This document shows positions 42,235-51,158 of a stretch of 64,000 nt of DNA, in pieces (positions within the stretch are counted from its first letter, which is position 1; every line of letters starts with the position of its first letter). Where the stretch lies: the NCBI RefSeq assembly GCF_009758125.1, contig NZ_WRXO01000005.1:372001-436000 (forward strand), given 5' to 3'. The stretch is from Chitinophaga oryziterrae (GTDB lineage Bacteria > Bacteroidota > Bacteroidia > Chitinophagales > Chitinophagaceae). The notes under the pieces are model-generated. The model had not been told where the DNA came from. It saw nothing but the letters and a program-made list of their open reading frames with translations, and ran no database searches. A program made the translations under genes and the position numbers.

Positions 42235-44061
42235 CTATTTAAACTCCTGCATTTCCACCAGTTTGCGGTAAATACCATCTCTGGCAAGGAGTTCATCATG
42301 CGTACCTCTTTCCCTGATCTCGCCACGGTCCAGTACAACGATATCGTTGGCATGCTGGATGGTAGAAAGGCGGTGAGCGATGACGATGGTGGTACGGTTC
42401 TGCATCAGTTTGTCCAATGCGTCCTGTACCAGTTTTTCCGATTCTGTGTCCAGGGCAGAAGTAGCTTCGTCCAGGATAAGAATAGGAGGGTTTTTGAAGA
42501 TGGCACGGGCAATGGTGAGGCGCTGGCGCTGACCACCACTCAGTTTCATACCACGGTCGCCGATTACGGTATCATACCCGTTTTCCTGCTGTATAATGAA
42601 TTCGTGTGCATTGGCAATTTTGGCGGCCCTGATCACTTCTTCTTTGTCTGCGTCCGTTTGTCCGAATGCGATATTATCGAAAATGCTTTCATTAAAGAGG
42701 ATCGCTTCCTGGGAAACCATGCCCATTAATGCGCGGAGGTCGTGCATTTTTACATCGCGGATATCTTTGCCGTCTATCAGGATGCGGCCATCTGTTACAT
42801 CATAGAAACGGGGCAGCAGATCGGCCATGGTGGTCTTTCCTGCACCACTTTTCCCAACCAGGGCCACCATACGGCCTTTAGGAATGGTGAGCTGGATATC
42901 TTTCAGTACAGCAGCTTCCTGGTATTTAAAGAAAACATGGTCGAATGTGATTTCTTTTTCGAAGGTGTCCAGTGGAACGGTTTTTTCTTTATCCTTGATA
43001 GGGTTGTCGATATCGATCACACGTAATACCCTTTCCCCTGCAGACAGACCTTTAGGTAATGAGGTGAATGCAGAGCCGATCGTTTTTGCCGGGGCAAGGA
43101 TCTGGAAATACAGGGCCAGGTAACCGATAAAGGAACCTGCACTCAGTTTACTGGAATCAGACAGGATCAGGTGACCTCCATAGAGCATAATAATGATCAC
43201 GACCAGTACCCCTGTTATTTCAGAAACAGGGGAAGCCATTTCACGCTGGTTCTGAATAGATTTCACTGTTTCAGCAAAAGCGTTATTATCCTTATCGAAT
43301 TTTCTGCGGATGAAGTTTTCTGCATTAAATGCTTTGATAATACGGATACCGGAAAGGGTTTCCTCGGTAGTATTCAATATTTTCCCCAGCAGGTTCTGAC
43401 TGGCATTGGAATGTTTTTTCAGTTTCCGGGAAAGGGAATTGAGCAGAAATCCCGATACCGGGAAGAACAGTAGTGTGAAAAAGGTAAGTTCTTTGGAAAT
43501 ATAGAACAGGGCGATAAAGGTAGTGACGATCACCAGTGGTTCCCGGAGGATGATCTGCAGGGAAGTGGCCACAGATGCCTCTACTTCTACTACATCACTG
43601 CTGATGGTGGAGAGCAGGTCGCCTTTACGCTCATTATGAAAAAAGCCCAGGGATTGTGTACTGAACTGATTAAACAGCTTTTCACGCATTTTACGCACCA
43701 TGTTTACCCGCATGCGTGTGAGTACCTTCTGGCTTAGCCATCCGAATAGGTTTTTAAGTACGATGGAGATGAAAATTATGATACATACGTATACCAGTAC
43801 ACCAAACTTGCCGTAGGCAACTATCTGTTCGTTGAGATAAAAATAGAATACCTCTTTAAAATACGTGAATGTAAGGGAAAATGAAGGCAGGTGGGTAATG
43901 ATCACCTGGTCACCGGCTCCGAACAGGGTATTCATCAGGGGAATAATCAGGGTAAAGTTCATCAACCCGAAAATAGTATAGAGTATAACATATACCACAT
44001 ACTCCGGAATAAAGTGATGATAGGGTTTTGATAAACTGAGGAGCCTGAAAAAAGTCTTCAT
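42235..44061 (-). CDS. MsbA-like ABC exporter (fused permease and ATPase)
   Basis: 608 residues. Six-helix type I exporter membrane domain (about 1-330) followed by the nucleotide-binding domain: Walker A GKSGAGKTTMADLL, signature LSGGQRQRLTIARA, Walker B ILILDEATSALD, and H-loop IAHRLST. One half-transporter that works as a homodimer. MsbA homologues flip lipid A or other lipids; substrate assignment by sequence alone is weak. There is a 120-bp gap to the GT2-HAD gene on the same strand. Confidence 0.93.
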   Translation of the reverse strand: MKTFFRLLSLSKPYHHFIPEYVVYVILYTIFGLMNFTLIIPLMNTLFGAGDQVIITHLPSFSLTFTYFKEVFYFYLNEQIVAYGKFGVLVYVCIIIFISIVLKNLFGWLSQKVLTRMRVNMVRKMREKLFNQFSTQSLGFFHNERKGDLLSTISSDVVEVEASVATSLQIILREPLVIVTTFIALFYISKELTFFTLLFFPVSGFLLNSLSRKLKKHSNASQNLLGKILNTTEETLSGIRIIKAFNAENFIRRKFDKDNNAFAETVKSIQNQREMASPVSEITGVLVVIIIMLYGGHLILSDSSKLSAGSFIGYLALYFQILAPAKTIGSAFTSLPKGLSAGERVLRVIDIDNPIKDKEKTVPLDTFEKEITFDHVFFKYQEAAVLKDIQLTIPKGRMVALVGKSGAGKTTMADLLPRFYDVTDGRILIDGKDIRDVKMHDLRALMGMVSQEAILFNESIFDNIAFGQTDADKEEVIRAAKIANAHEFIIQQENGYDTVIGDRGMKLSGGQRQRLTIARAIFKNPPILILDEATSALDTESEKLVQDALDKLMQNRTTIVIAHRLSTIQHANDIVVLDRGEIRERGTHDELLARDGIYRKLVEMQEFK

Positions 44062-44139
44062 CTTACAATTATTTGTCTTATCTCTTTATCTTTCTGGAAA
44101 CGGCTTATGATTTTATCTTTCAGCACATGCCTGTTTCCT

Positions 44140-44147
44140 TATCTTTG
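44140..44147 (+). promoter_or_regulatory. -7 promoter element of rbfA
   Basis: TATCTTTG matches TAnnTTTG; it predicts a leader of about 70 nt before ATG 44223. Confidence 0.5.
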
Positions 44148-44222
44148 CCAAAGAGGATTGAATGAGGGTGCAAGTTAATGTACATTTAATTTTCAGCCAT
44201 CAAAACCTCAAATTTTAAGATT

Positions 44223-44597
44223 ATGCAGGAAAGTAAAAGACAGAAACAAGTCGGGCAGCTGTTACAGAAAGAGCTGAGTGATATTTTTAACCGCATGGGA
44301 TTTAATATCCTGGAAGGTGGAATGATTTCCATTTCTTCGGTGCGTCTTACTCCGGATCTGCTGGAGGCAAGGGTATATCTGAGTATGTTCAAGATCGCGG
44401 ATACCGCGGGGATGATATTACGTATCAAGGAAAGAATGGGAGAGATAAAGAAAGAGCTGGGAAACCGTGTGGGCAAACAGCTGCGCCGTGTACCGGAATT
44501 GTCTTTATTCCTGGATGATACGCTGGAATATGTGTTTAAGATGGACGAACTGTTCAAGAAGATCAAAGAAGATGATGAGGGGAAGGAAAATAAGTAA
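44223..44597 (+). CDS. rbfA: 30S ribosome-binding factor A
   Basis: 124 residues, single KH-like domain. Recognised by the start KRQKQVGQLLQKELSDIFN, the central SISSVRLTPDLLEARVYLSMF and the end VGKQLRRVPELSLFLDDTLEY, all diagnostic for RbfA. It acts in late 16S rRNA 5'-end maturation and cold adaptation. It is followed after 27 bp by a LolC/E-like gene, probably in one operon. Confidence 0.95.
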   Translation: MQESKRQKQVGQLLQKELSDIFNRMGFNILEGGMISISSVRLTPDLLEARVYLSMFKIADTAGMILRIKERMGEIKKELGNRVGKQLRRVPELSLFLDDTLEYVFKMDELFKKIKEDDEGKENK

Positions 44598-44624
44598 ACA
44601 GGCTTAGTGCTTACGTAATAAAAC

Positions 44625-45851
44625 ATGATCTGGCAGTTTGCATTCCGTTATTTCAGGGCAAAAAAAAGTACCAATGCCATTAATATTATCGCCTGGGTAA
44701 GTGTGTCGGCTATTGCGGTTGGCGCAGGAGCGCTGATCATTATCCTCAGTGTCTTTAATGGTTTTGAAGGACTTGTAAAGTCGTTATACTCTTCTTTTTA
44801 TCCATCCGTAAGAGTTAGTGCTGCCAATGGTAAAACTATCCATCTTACTGCACAGCAGCTCCAGATGATAGCTGGTTTAAGAAATGTGGCCCACATGACG
44901 GAAGTGGTGGAAGAGAAAGCCGTACTGCGTTATGGGGAAGGAGACCAGACTATCGCTATTCTCAAAGGGGTAGACAGCAATTATAATAAGGTAGCAGAGG
45001 TAAACAAGAGCATTGTACGCGGGCATTTCGATACCGGCGATGATATTGCTTACCGTGCTGTATTGGGTATAGAGCTGGAAATGGCCCTTGGGGTAGATGT
45101 GGAACGGAGCCTTATTCCTATTTCGGTGTACCTGCCCCGCCGTAATGTGAGCAATATGGTATTACCGGAAGATGCATTGAGCAGCGGTATCTTATATCCT
45201 TCCGGATCTTTTGCTATTCAGCAGGAGTTTAACAGCAAATATGTGATTACGAATATTGCATTCATGCGGCAGTTGCTGGAAATGGGCAGGGATGAGATGT
45301 CTGCACTGGAGATACGGGGGAAAACGGGAATCGATGACCGGATACTGAAAGCAGACATTATCAATACATTAGGAGCTGATTATAAGGTGGAGACGCGGTA
45401 TGAACAGAACCAGTCGTTATATGCGATCATGCAAACAGAGAAATGGGCAGTGTATGTGATTATGAGTTTTATCCTGGTGATTGCCGCCTTTAATATGATA
45501 GGATCGTTATATATGCTGGTGATGGAAAAGCAGAAAGATATTACTATCCTGACGGCGATGGGGGCCAGGTCTTCCACAATTACCAGGATTTTCCTGGCGG
45601 AAGGGCTGATTATTGCCGGAACGGGTACCGTGATAGGATTTGGGCTGAGTATCCTGTTTTGCCTGTTGCAGCAGCGGTTCGGGTTGATTAAACTGGAAGG
45701 CACCTCCTTTCTGGTGAGTGCTTACCCTGTGAGTATGCACCCGGCGGATTTCCTGCTGGTGAGCGCCACGATTGTCGTGATAGGTGTCGGGGCCAGTTGG
45801 TATCCGGCAAAAAGGGCCGGGAGGCAGGGACTGGAGTTGAAAGCGACGTAG
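44625..45851 (+). CDS. LolC/LolE-like ABC transporter permease
   Basis: 408 residues, four membrane helices with the MacB/FtsX topology: helix 1 at INIIAWVSVSAIAVGAGALIIILSVFNGFEG, a large periplasmic domain (about 45-265), then three helices (AVYVIMSFILVIAAFNMIGSLYMLV; IFLAEGLIIAGTGTVIGFGLSILF; DFLLVSATIVVIGVGASWYPAKRAG). The EKQKDITILTAMGARSSTITRIF loop is the coupling motif to an ATPase such as LolD. It probably releases lipoproteins from the inner membrane. No LolD-like ATPase gene is nearby. Confidence 0.9.
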   Translation: MIWQFAFRYFRAKKSTNAINIIAWVSVSAIAVGAGALIIILSVFNGFEGLVKSLYSSFYPSVRVSAANGKTIHLTAQQLQMIAGLRNVAHMTEVVEEKAVLRYGEGDQTIAILKGVDSNYNKVAEVNKSIVRGHFDTGDDIAYRAVLGIELEMALGVDVERSLIPISVYLPRRNVSNMVLPEDALSSGILYPSGSFAIQQEFNSKYVITNIAFMRQLLEMGRDEMSALEIRGKTGIDDRILKADIINTLGADYKVETRYEQNQSLYAIMQTEKWAVYVIMSFILVIAAFNMIGSLYMLVMEKQKDITILTAMGARSSTITRIFLAEGLIIAGTGTVIGFGLSILFCLLQQRFGLIKLEGTSFLVSAYPVSMHPADFLLVSATIVVIGVGASWYPAKRAGRQGLELKAT

Positions 45852-45889
45852 CTACAAATACGGGGCTCCTTAAGGGCGCCTTAAATGTA

Positions 45890-45926
45890 AAAAGCTCCTG
45901 AGAAGATTCTTCTCAGGAGCTTTTTA
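45890..45926. terminator. bidirectional terminator
   Basis: 17-bp perfect stem (45890-45906 with 45910-45926), ATT loop, A5 on the left and T5 on the right, between the convergent LolC/E-like and transketolase genes. Confidence 0.93.
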
Positions 45927-45940
45927 GCTATATATGAATA

Positions 45941-46783
45941 TTAGTAATCTCCGAGGTCTGCCGGTGCAGGTAACTGTGCTAACGCTTTAGCCAGCTGCTC
46001 GTCGTTAGGAGCGATACCGTGCCATTCGTGATGACCTTCCATGAAGTCAACACCTTTGCCCATGATAGTTTTCATCAGGATAACGATAGGCTGACCCTGG
46101 CCGGTAAGGCTAACCGCCTTTTCCAGCGTAGTAACTACCTCATCCATATCATTCCCGTTCATGTGCAGTACTTTCCATCCGAAAGAGGCAAATTTTGGTT
46201 CCAGGTCACCTAATCCGGCTACATCTTCAACGGTACCGTCAATTTGCTGACCGTTCCAGTCGATAGTGCAGATAAGATTATCCACTTTGTGGTGAGGAGC
46301 GAACAAAATGGCTTCCCAGTTTTGTCCTTCCTGTAATTCGCCGTCGCCATGCAGAGAGAATACAATGCGGTCGTCGTTATTCAGTTTTTTAGATAATGCA
46401 GCACCGATAGCTACGCTCATACCCTGACCAAGAGAACCTGATGCTACCCTCACACCAGGAAGGTGTTCATGGGTGGTCGGGTGGCCTTGCAGGCGTGAAT
46501 TCAGCTTACGGAAGGTCGCCAGTTCTTCCTTGGGGAAGTAACCGGAATGTGCCAGTGCACTGTAAAATACCGGAGAAATATGTCCGTTGGACAAGAAGAA
46601 GATATCCTGGTCTAAACCATCCATATCAAAAGGCTGCGGCTTATGCTGCATAATTTTGAAATAGAGGGCGGTAAAAAAATCCGCACAACCTAATGAGCCA
46701 CCTGGATGGCCGCTTTGGGAGCCATGTACCATGCGAACTATATCCCGTCTTATTTGAGTAGCAATTTCTGTCAACTGAGGCAT
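45941..46783 (-). CDS. transketolase, N-terminal (thiamine pyrophosphate-binding) subunit
   Basis: 280 residues, covering only the TPP-binding third of a transketolase: HGSQSGHPGGSLGCADFF, FLSNGHISPVFYSAL, GSLGQGMSVAIGAAL and the cofactor motif GDGELQEGQNWEA ending in DWN. Split transketolases work as a complex with a second subunit carrying the pyrimidine-binding and C-terminal domains. That partner gene is normally adjacent; here a terminator and opposing genes lie on both sides and it is absent from the window. Confidence 0.93.
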   Translation of the reverse strand: MPQLTEIATQIRRDIVRMVHGSQSGHPGGSLGCADFFTALYFKIMQHKPQPFDMDGLDQDIFFLSNGHISPVFYSALAHSGYFPKEELATFRKLNSRLQGHPTTHEHLPGVRVASGSLGQGMSVAIGAALSKKLNNDDRIVFSLHGDGELQEGQNWEAILFAPHHKVDNLICTIDWNGQQIDGTVEDVAGLGDLEPKFASFGWKVLHMNGNDMDEVVTTLEKAVSLTGQGQPIVILMKTIMGKGVDFMEGHHEWHGIAPNDEQLAKALAQLPAPADLGDY

Positions 46784-46808
46784 GATTGTTGGTAAGTGTT
46801 TAGATTCA

Positions 46809-46816
46809 CAAAATTA
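46809..46816 (-). promoter_or_regulatory. -7 promoter element of the transketolase subunit gene
   Basis: Reads TAATTTTG on the minus strand, matching TAnnTTTG, 26 bp before ATG 46783. Confidence 0.5.
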
Positions 46817-46931
46817 AGAGAATATTAGATATATTCAGACATAATCACGTCTAAATACGTATTTATGTCTGCCAAGTTATCAAAACTTTTCAGTTTTTCG
46901 ATTTATCTGATACACATTTGATTGAAATTAA

Positions 46932-46939
46932 TATCTTTG
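46932..46939 (+). promoter_or_regulatory. -7 promoter element of the WecA-like gene
   Basis: TATCTTTG matches TAnnTTTG. It lies inside the longer frame starting at TTG 46918, which favours ATG 46960 as the true start. Confidence 0.55.
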
Positions 46940-46959
46940 TCATAACCAAGACCCCTCCG

Positions 46960-48108
46960 ATGGAGAATGTTTTAATTGCTACAGTTCTTAGTTTCGTGGT
47001 GACCTACTTTGCAATTCCCGTGTTAATACGGGTTGCTGAATTGAAACATCTCTATGATGAACCAGATGAACGTAAGTCACACAAACTACGCATACCAACT
47101 TTAGGGGGCATTGCCTTTTTTTCAGGATTTATTATGGCTTCTGCCGTATGTGTTCCCGCATTGGCAGATTCTCCGTTCCAGTATATGGTGGCTGCATTCC
47201 TCGTGATATTCATGGTGGGAATGAAGGACGATATAATAGGTCTTTCTCCTCTTAAGAAATTGATCGGTCAGCTGGTAGCTTCTTTTGCAGTAATATATCT
47301 TGGTAACCTGCAGATCACCGGCATGTACGGATTCCTCGGAATCGGTACCCTGGCCCCTCATTTCAGTCTGTTACTCACTTACTTTACTTTTCTTGTGATA
47401 ATCAATGCGTTCAACCTGATTGATGGCGTAGATGGCCTGGCAGGTAGCATTGGTATGCTGGTTTCCGGTGTTTTAGGTACTTATTTCCTTTATACCGGCG
47501 ACTTACTATATGCAGTAATGGGGTTTGCAATGGCTGGTGGCCTTGCAGCATTCCTGATCTTCAATATTTCTCCTGCACATATTTTTATGGGTGATACCGG
47601 TTCCCTGATGATAGGGTTGGTAAATTCCATCCTGATCGTGAAATTCATAGAGGAAGCGGGTAACCCTGCCGGTAAATTGCCCGTAGAGTCCGTACCTGCT
47701 GTAGCGGTCGCTATCCTTATTCTTCCACTCTTCGATACATTAAGGGTGTTTGCCATCCGTATGTTCCAGGGTAAATCTCCTTTTGCGGCAGACCGCAATC
47801 ATATTCACCACTATCTGCTGGCGCTGGGTCTTAGCCACAAGCAAACTACCCTGGTATCTGTAACGGTAAATGCCGCTTATATTGCGCTGGCTTTTGCGTT
47901 ACAATATATGGGGACTACTTACCTGCTGGGACTGATAGTAGGTACTGCCCTGGCTCTGACTGGCGGTGTGTACTGGATGAAGAGAAGGAAAGAATCCATG
48001 CTTCGCCCGGTTGTTATTACCGCAATACAGGACGTTGTGGAATCTTCGTCTCTTGCGCAGTCGAAAATATTACGGGTAAATCCCAAGGGAATTCTCCAGG
48101 ACAAATAA
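46960..48108 (+). CDS. WecA/MraY-family glycosyl-1-phosphate transferase
   Basis: 382 residues from ATG 46960 (MENVLIATVLSFVVTY). Polyprenyl-phosphate N-acetylhexosamine-1-phosphate transferase with about 11 membrane helices. Catalytic landmarks: DEPDERKSHKLRIPTLGG, GMKDDIIGLSPLKKL (Mg-binding DD), NAFNLIDGVDGLAGS, HIFMGDTGSLMIG and the ADRNHIHHYLL loop that in WecA-type enzymes helps choose UDP-GlcNAc. It starts assembly of surface glycans on the carrier lipid. MraY itself is unlikely because of the HIHH loop and the lack of mur genes. Confidence 0.9.
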   Translation: MENVLIATVLSFVVTYFAIPVLIRVAELKHLYDEPDERKSHKLRIPTLGGIAFFSGFIMASAVCVPALADSPFQYMVAAFLVIFMVGMKDDIIGLSPLKKLIGQLVASFAVIYLGNLQITGMYGFLGIGTLAPHFSLLLTYFTFLVIINAFNLIDGVDGLAGSIGMLVSGVLGTYFLYTGDLLYAVMGFAMAGGLAAFLIFNISPAHIFMGDTGSLMIGLVNSILIVKFIEEAGNPAGKLPVESVPAVAVAILILPLFDTLRVFAIRMFQGKSPFAADRNHIHHYLLALGLSHKQTTLVSVTVNAAYIALAFALQYMGTTYLLGLIVGTALALTGGVYWMKRRKESMLRPVVITAIQDVVESSSLAQSKILRVNPKGILQDK

Positions 48109-48182
48109 TTCCAGTCTTAATTTTGTAACCCTTTAAAGCATTCTTCGAGTCGTTCCGACTTTAGAATTTCAGATAAATCCTG

Positions 48183-48190
48183 TAGGTTTG
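48183..48190 (+). promoter_or_regulatory. -7 promoter element of frr
   Basis: TAGGTTTG matches TAnnTTTG. A TTTA at about 48160 lies near the -33 distance. ATG follows 23 bp downstream. Confidence 0.55.
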
Positions 48191-48213
48191 CACGCACTTA
48201 ATTATTTTTTGCT

Positions 48214-48777
48214 ATGCAAGACGATCTAACGTTAATTATGGATGATGCTGCCGATTCCATGCAAAAAGCTATAGGACACCTGGAACTGGAACTCACCAAG
48301 ATCAGGGCCGGTAAAGCAAATCCTCAGATACTGGATGGAATTACGGTAGACTATTATGGTGCGCCTACTCCGCTTCAGCAAGTAGCTAACGTGAGTGTGG
48401 CCGATGCACGTACCCTTACCATACAGCCATGGGAAAGGAATATGCTGCAACCTATCGAAAGAGCTATTATAGCTTCCAATATTGGTATTAACCCACAGAA
48501 TGACGGTCAGATCATTCGTATGTTCCTGCCCCCGCTTACAGAAGAAAGAAGAAAAGAATTTGTAAAACGTGCAGCCGGTGAAGGTGAACAGGCCAAAATT
48601 GCTATCAGGAATATTCGCAGGGATGCTATTGAAGGTATCAAGAAACTGCAGAAAGATGGCTTAAGTGAGGATACTGCTAAAGATGCGGAAGCCGATATTC
48701 AGGAACTTACCAATAAATTTATAGACCTGGTCGATAAACATTTTACACAGAAAGAAAAGGAGATCATGACCGTTTAG
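48214..48777 (+). CDS. frr: ribosome recycling factor
   Basis: 187 residues, the standard length. Three-helix bundle with beta-alpha-beta head: SMQKAIGHLELELTKIRAGKANPQILDGI, YGAPTPLQQVANVSVADARTLTIQPW, and LTEERRKEFVKRAAGEGEQAKIAIRNIRRDA. Splits post-termination ribosomes with EF-G. pyrH, often the upstream neighbour, is not here; the gene has its own promoter and terminator. Confidence 0.97.
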   Translation: MQDDLTLIMDDAADSMQKAIGHLELELTKIRAGKANPQILDGITVDYYGAPTPLQQVANVSVADARTLTIQPWERNMLQPIERAIIASNIGINPQNDGQIIRMFLPPLTEERRKEFVKRAAGEGEQAKIAIRNIRRDAIEGIKKLQKDGLSEDTAKDAEADIQELTNKFIDLVDKHFTQKEKEIMTV

Positions 48778-48800
48778 CGATCTGTTTTATCTTATAAAAG

Positions 48801-48834
48801 ACTCCGTTAGAAGGTAACTTCTAACGGAGTTTAC
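48801..48834. terminator. bidirectional terminator between frr and the EamA gene
   Basis: 13-bp perfect stem (48801-48813 with 48818-48830), GTAA loop; A-rich on the left, T-rich on the right. Confidence 0.87.
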
Positions 48835-48837
48835 ATT

Positions 48838-49707
48838 TTAAGCTTTCTTCCTGTTTACCAGGTACATACCGGTAAGGATAATCAGCATACATCCTACCTG
48901 TAATAAAGAGATGCTTTCCCCGTCCACTAATCCCCACATCAACGCCACTACAGGCAATGCATAGGTGACCATAGACGCAAACATACCTCCCGCTTTATTG
49001 ATCAGGATATAGAATAATACAGAAGCAACGCTGGTACCCATGATACCCAGGGTTACACTGGCCCCGATGGACTGCCAGGGAACATCCGGCCCTGATAACA
49101 GGCTGAAAAATCCGGAGCATATCAATACAGGTAAGGCAAACAGTCCGCAAAAGAACAGCGCTACAGATCCCAGTTGCATGGAGCTGAACCCTTTCAGGTG
49201 ATTATGTACGAGGCTGATATTAATGCCATAACAAATAGTAGCAAGTACGATCCATAAGCCATAGTACCAGTAGCCCGCATCAATTCCATTGGCAGTAAAT
49301 AATAATATCACTCCCAGAAATCCTATACAGATACCCAGTAACTGCTGTTTTATAATTTTCTGGTGGAAGATGAAGAAGCCTGCCAGTATAGCCATCAACG
49401 GAACAAGACCGTTTAACATACCTGCCAGGGAACTATCCACGTGGGTTTCTGCAATACAGAAAAGATAGGCTGGCAGCAGGTTTCCGAGTATTCCCGAAAG
49501 GATGATAACGGGGATTTTTTTCCTGGGTGTCTGCCCGATAAATTTTATGAAAAAAGGTAACAGCGATATGCCGGCAGACAGGATGCGTAAACTTGCCACC
49601 TGATAAGGGGTTAGGCCTATGAGACCTATTTTCATCAGGATAAAGGAACTACCCCAGGTTAATGATAATAACAGAAAAATAGTCCAGTGAATTGTGCGTT
49701 GGTTCAA
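48838..49707 (-). CDS. EamA/DMT-family transporter
   Basis: 289 residues with ten hydrophobic helices formed by two EamA repeats. The first repeat shows FLLLSLTWGSSFILMKIGL and the second LWIVLATICYGINISLVHNHL, the typical opening of each repeat; the end is IILTGMYLVNRKKA. Drug/metabolite transporters of this type export amino acids or other small molecules; substrate unknown. Single gene. Confidence 0.9.
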   Translation of the reverse strand: MNQRTIHWTIFLLLSLTWGSSFILMKIGLIGLTPYQVASLRILSAGISLLPFFIKFIGQTPRKKIPVIILSGILGNLLPAYLFCIAETHVDSSLAGMLNGLVPLMAILAGFFIFHQKIIKQQLLGICIGFLGVILLFTANGIDAGYWYYGLWIVLATICYGINISLVHNHLKGFSSMQLGSVALFFCGLFALPVLICSGFFSLLSGPDVPWQSIGASVTLGIMGTSVASVLFYILINKAGGMFASMVTYALPVVALMWGLVDGESISLLQVGCMLIILTGMYLVNRKKA

Positions 49708-49814
49708 GGTTGATCATTTAGGGACCCAAAGGTCTGTATAAATTGAGGATTTTTAGTTGAAAAGAACACTATGGTTTGTATTTTGTTGGAACAAGAAAAA
49801 CAAAAAAATTGGCC

Positions 49815-50561
49815 ATGAGCAAGATTAAATTATCAGATATCAGCACAACGGGCCCTAAAAAGCTGGACGAGGACAAGATAAAAGCGGACACAGAGGGGAT
49901 GTTGATCCAATTGGATGAATTACAGAATCTGCTGTATGCTGAACGTAAGTGGGCTGTGCTGATAGTTATACAGGGAATGGATGCCAGTGGAAAGGATGGC
50001 CTGGTAAGCCATGTAATGAGCCGTATGAATCCATTGGGCGTAAATGTGCAGCCGTTTAAGGCGCCTACTCCGGAAGAAGCAGGACATGATTTTCTGTGGC
50101 GTATACACAAGTATGCACCGGCAAAGGGAATGATCCAGGTATTCAACCGCTCTCATTATGAAGATATACTGGTACAGCGGGTACATAAATGGATAGATGA
50201 TAAGACCGCGCATAAACGAATGGATGCCATCAATGATTTTGAACGTTTGCTTGTGCAACATAACCATACTAAAATATTGAAGTTCTACCTGCACGTATCA
50301 GAGGAAGAGCAAATGGAAAGACTGAAAGAACGGACTCAAAACCCGCGCAAAATGTGGAAATACAATGAGAATGATATTAAGGAAGCGGCCTTATGGAAAA
50401 AATATATGAAAGTATATGAGGAAGCCTTTGAAAAATGTAATGAAATACCATGGACCATAGTGCCTTCGGACCATAACTGGTATAAGGAATATATAGTAGC
50501 TAAAACGTTGAGGGATACACTGGTGTCATTGAAAATGAAATATCCTGTATTACCGAAGTAA
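49815..50561 (+). CDS. polyphosphate kinase 2 family protein
   Basis: 248 residues from ATG 49815 (MSKIKLSDISTTGPKKL), a single PPK2 domain. P-loop IQGMDASGKDGLVSHVM (Walker A), lid-type NRSHYEDILVQRVH (Walker B context) and ERTQNPRKMWKYNENDIKEAALW are typical. Short PPK2 enzymes use polyphosphate to phosphorylate nucleoside mono- or diphosphates (ADP to ATP, GDP to GTP, or AMP to ADP by subclass); the subclass cannot be set here. The longer frame start at 49776 is less likely. Confidence 0.93.
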   Translation: MSKIKLSDISTTGPKKLDEDKIKADTEGMLIQLDELQNLLYAERKWAVLIVIQGMDASGKDGLVSHVMSRMNPLGVNVQPFKAPTPEEAGHDFLWRIHKYAPAKGMIQVFNRSHYEDILVQRVHKWIDDKTAHKRMDAINDFERLLVQHNHTKILKFYLHVSEEEQMERLKERTQNPRKMWKYNENDIKEAALWKKYMKVYEEAFEKCNEIPWTIVPSDHNWYKEYIVAKTLRDTLVSLKMKYPVLPK

Positions 50562-50637
50562 TCTTCTGATGATGAGATCAATATAAAAATTTAGCTATTT
50601 TAGCGAATCCTTTCGTTCACCTTAAAAAAGTATTGTT

Positions 50638-51072
50638 ATGTCATTCCTCAAAGAATTTAAAGAGTTTGCTACAAAAGGTAATGTAATGGACCTGGCAGTC
50701 GGCGTCATCATTGGTGGCGCCTTCGGTAAGATCGTGACGTCACTGGTGGAGAACATTCTAATGCCGGTAGTTGGTTTAGTTACGCCTGGTCAGAGTTTTG
50801 TCGATAAGTTTTTCCTTTTAAATGATAGTAAGGGAGGCCATTTTGATACGTTGGCAAAGGCGAAGGAAGCAGGTGCGCCTGTATTTGCATACGGGGCTTT
50901 TTTCCAGAGTGTCATTGACTTCGTTATTATCGCGTTTTGTATTTTTTTGCTAGTGAAATTTATGAATAGTCTTACCCGCAAGAAAGAAGCTGCACCAGCT
51001 GCAGCTCCGGAACCAACTACACAGGAAAAACTGCTCATGGAAATTCGTGATGAGCTGAAAAAGAGAGCATAA
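50638..51072 (+). CDS. mscL: large-conductance mechanosensitive channel
   Basis: 144 residues. Starts with the cytoplasmic helix SFLKEFKEFATKGNVMDLAVGVIIGGAFGKIVTSLV (gate-lining TM1) followed by LMPVVGLVTPG, a periplasmic loop, TM2 (FFQSVIDFVIIAFCIFLLVKFM) and the charged C-terminal bundle EKLLMEIRDELKKRA. Homopentamer that opens under extreme membrane tension to relieve osmotic downshock. Confidence 0.97.
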   Translation: MSFLKEFKEFATKGNVMDLAVGVIIGGAFGKIVTSLVENILMPVVGLVTPGQSFVDKFFLLNDSKGGHFDTLAKAKEAGAPVFAYGAFFQSVIDFVIIAFCIFLLVKFMNSLTRKKEAAPAAAPEPTTQEKLLMEIRDELKKRA

Positions 51073-51127
51073 TTAAGTTTGTATTACCCACTTATCCTGC
51101 TGCAGAGAAAACTATTAGTTAGTTTCC

Positions 51128-51135
51128 TATTTTTG
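51128..51135 (+). promoter_or_regulatory. -7 promoter element of the DUF3078 gene
   Basis: TATTTTTG matches TAnnTTTG; the leader before ATG 51159 would be about 18 nt. Confidence 0.55.
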
Positions 51136-51158
51136 CGCCCGGGACAATTTAAATACGA

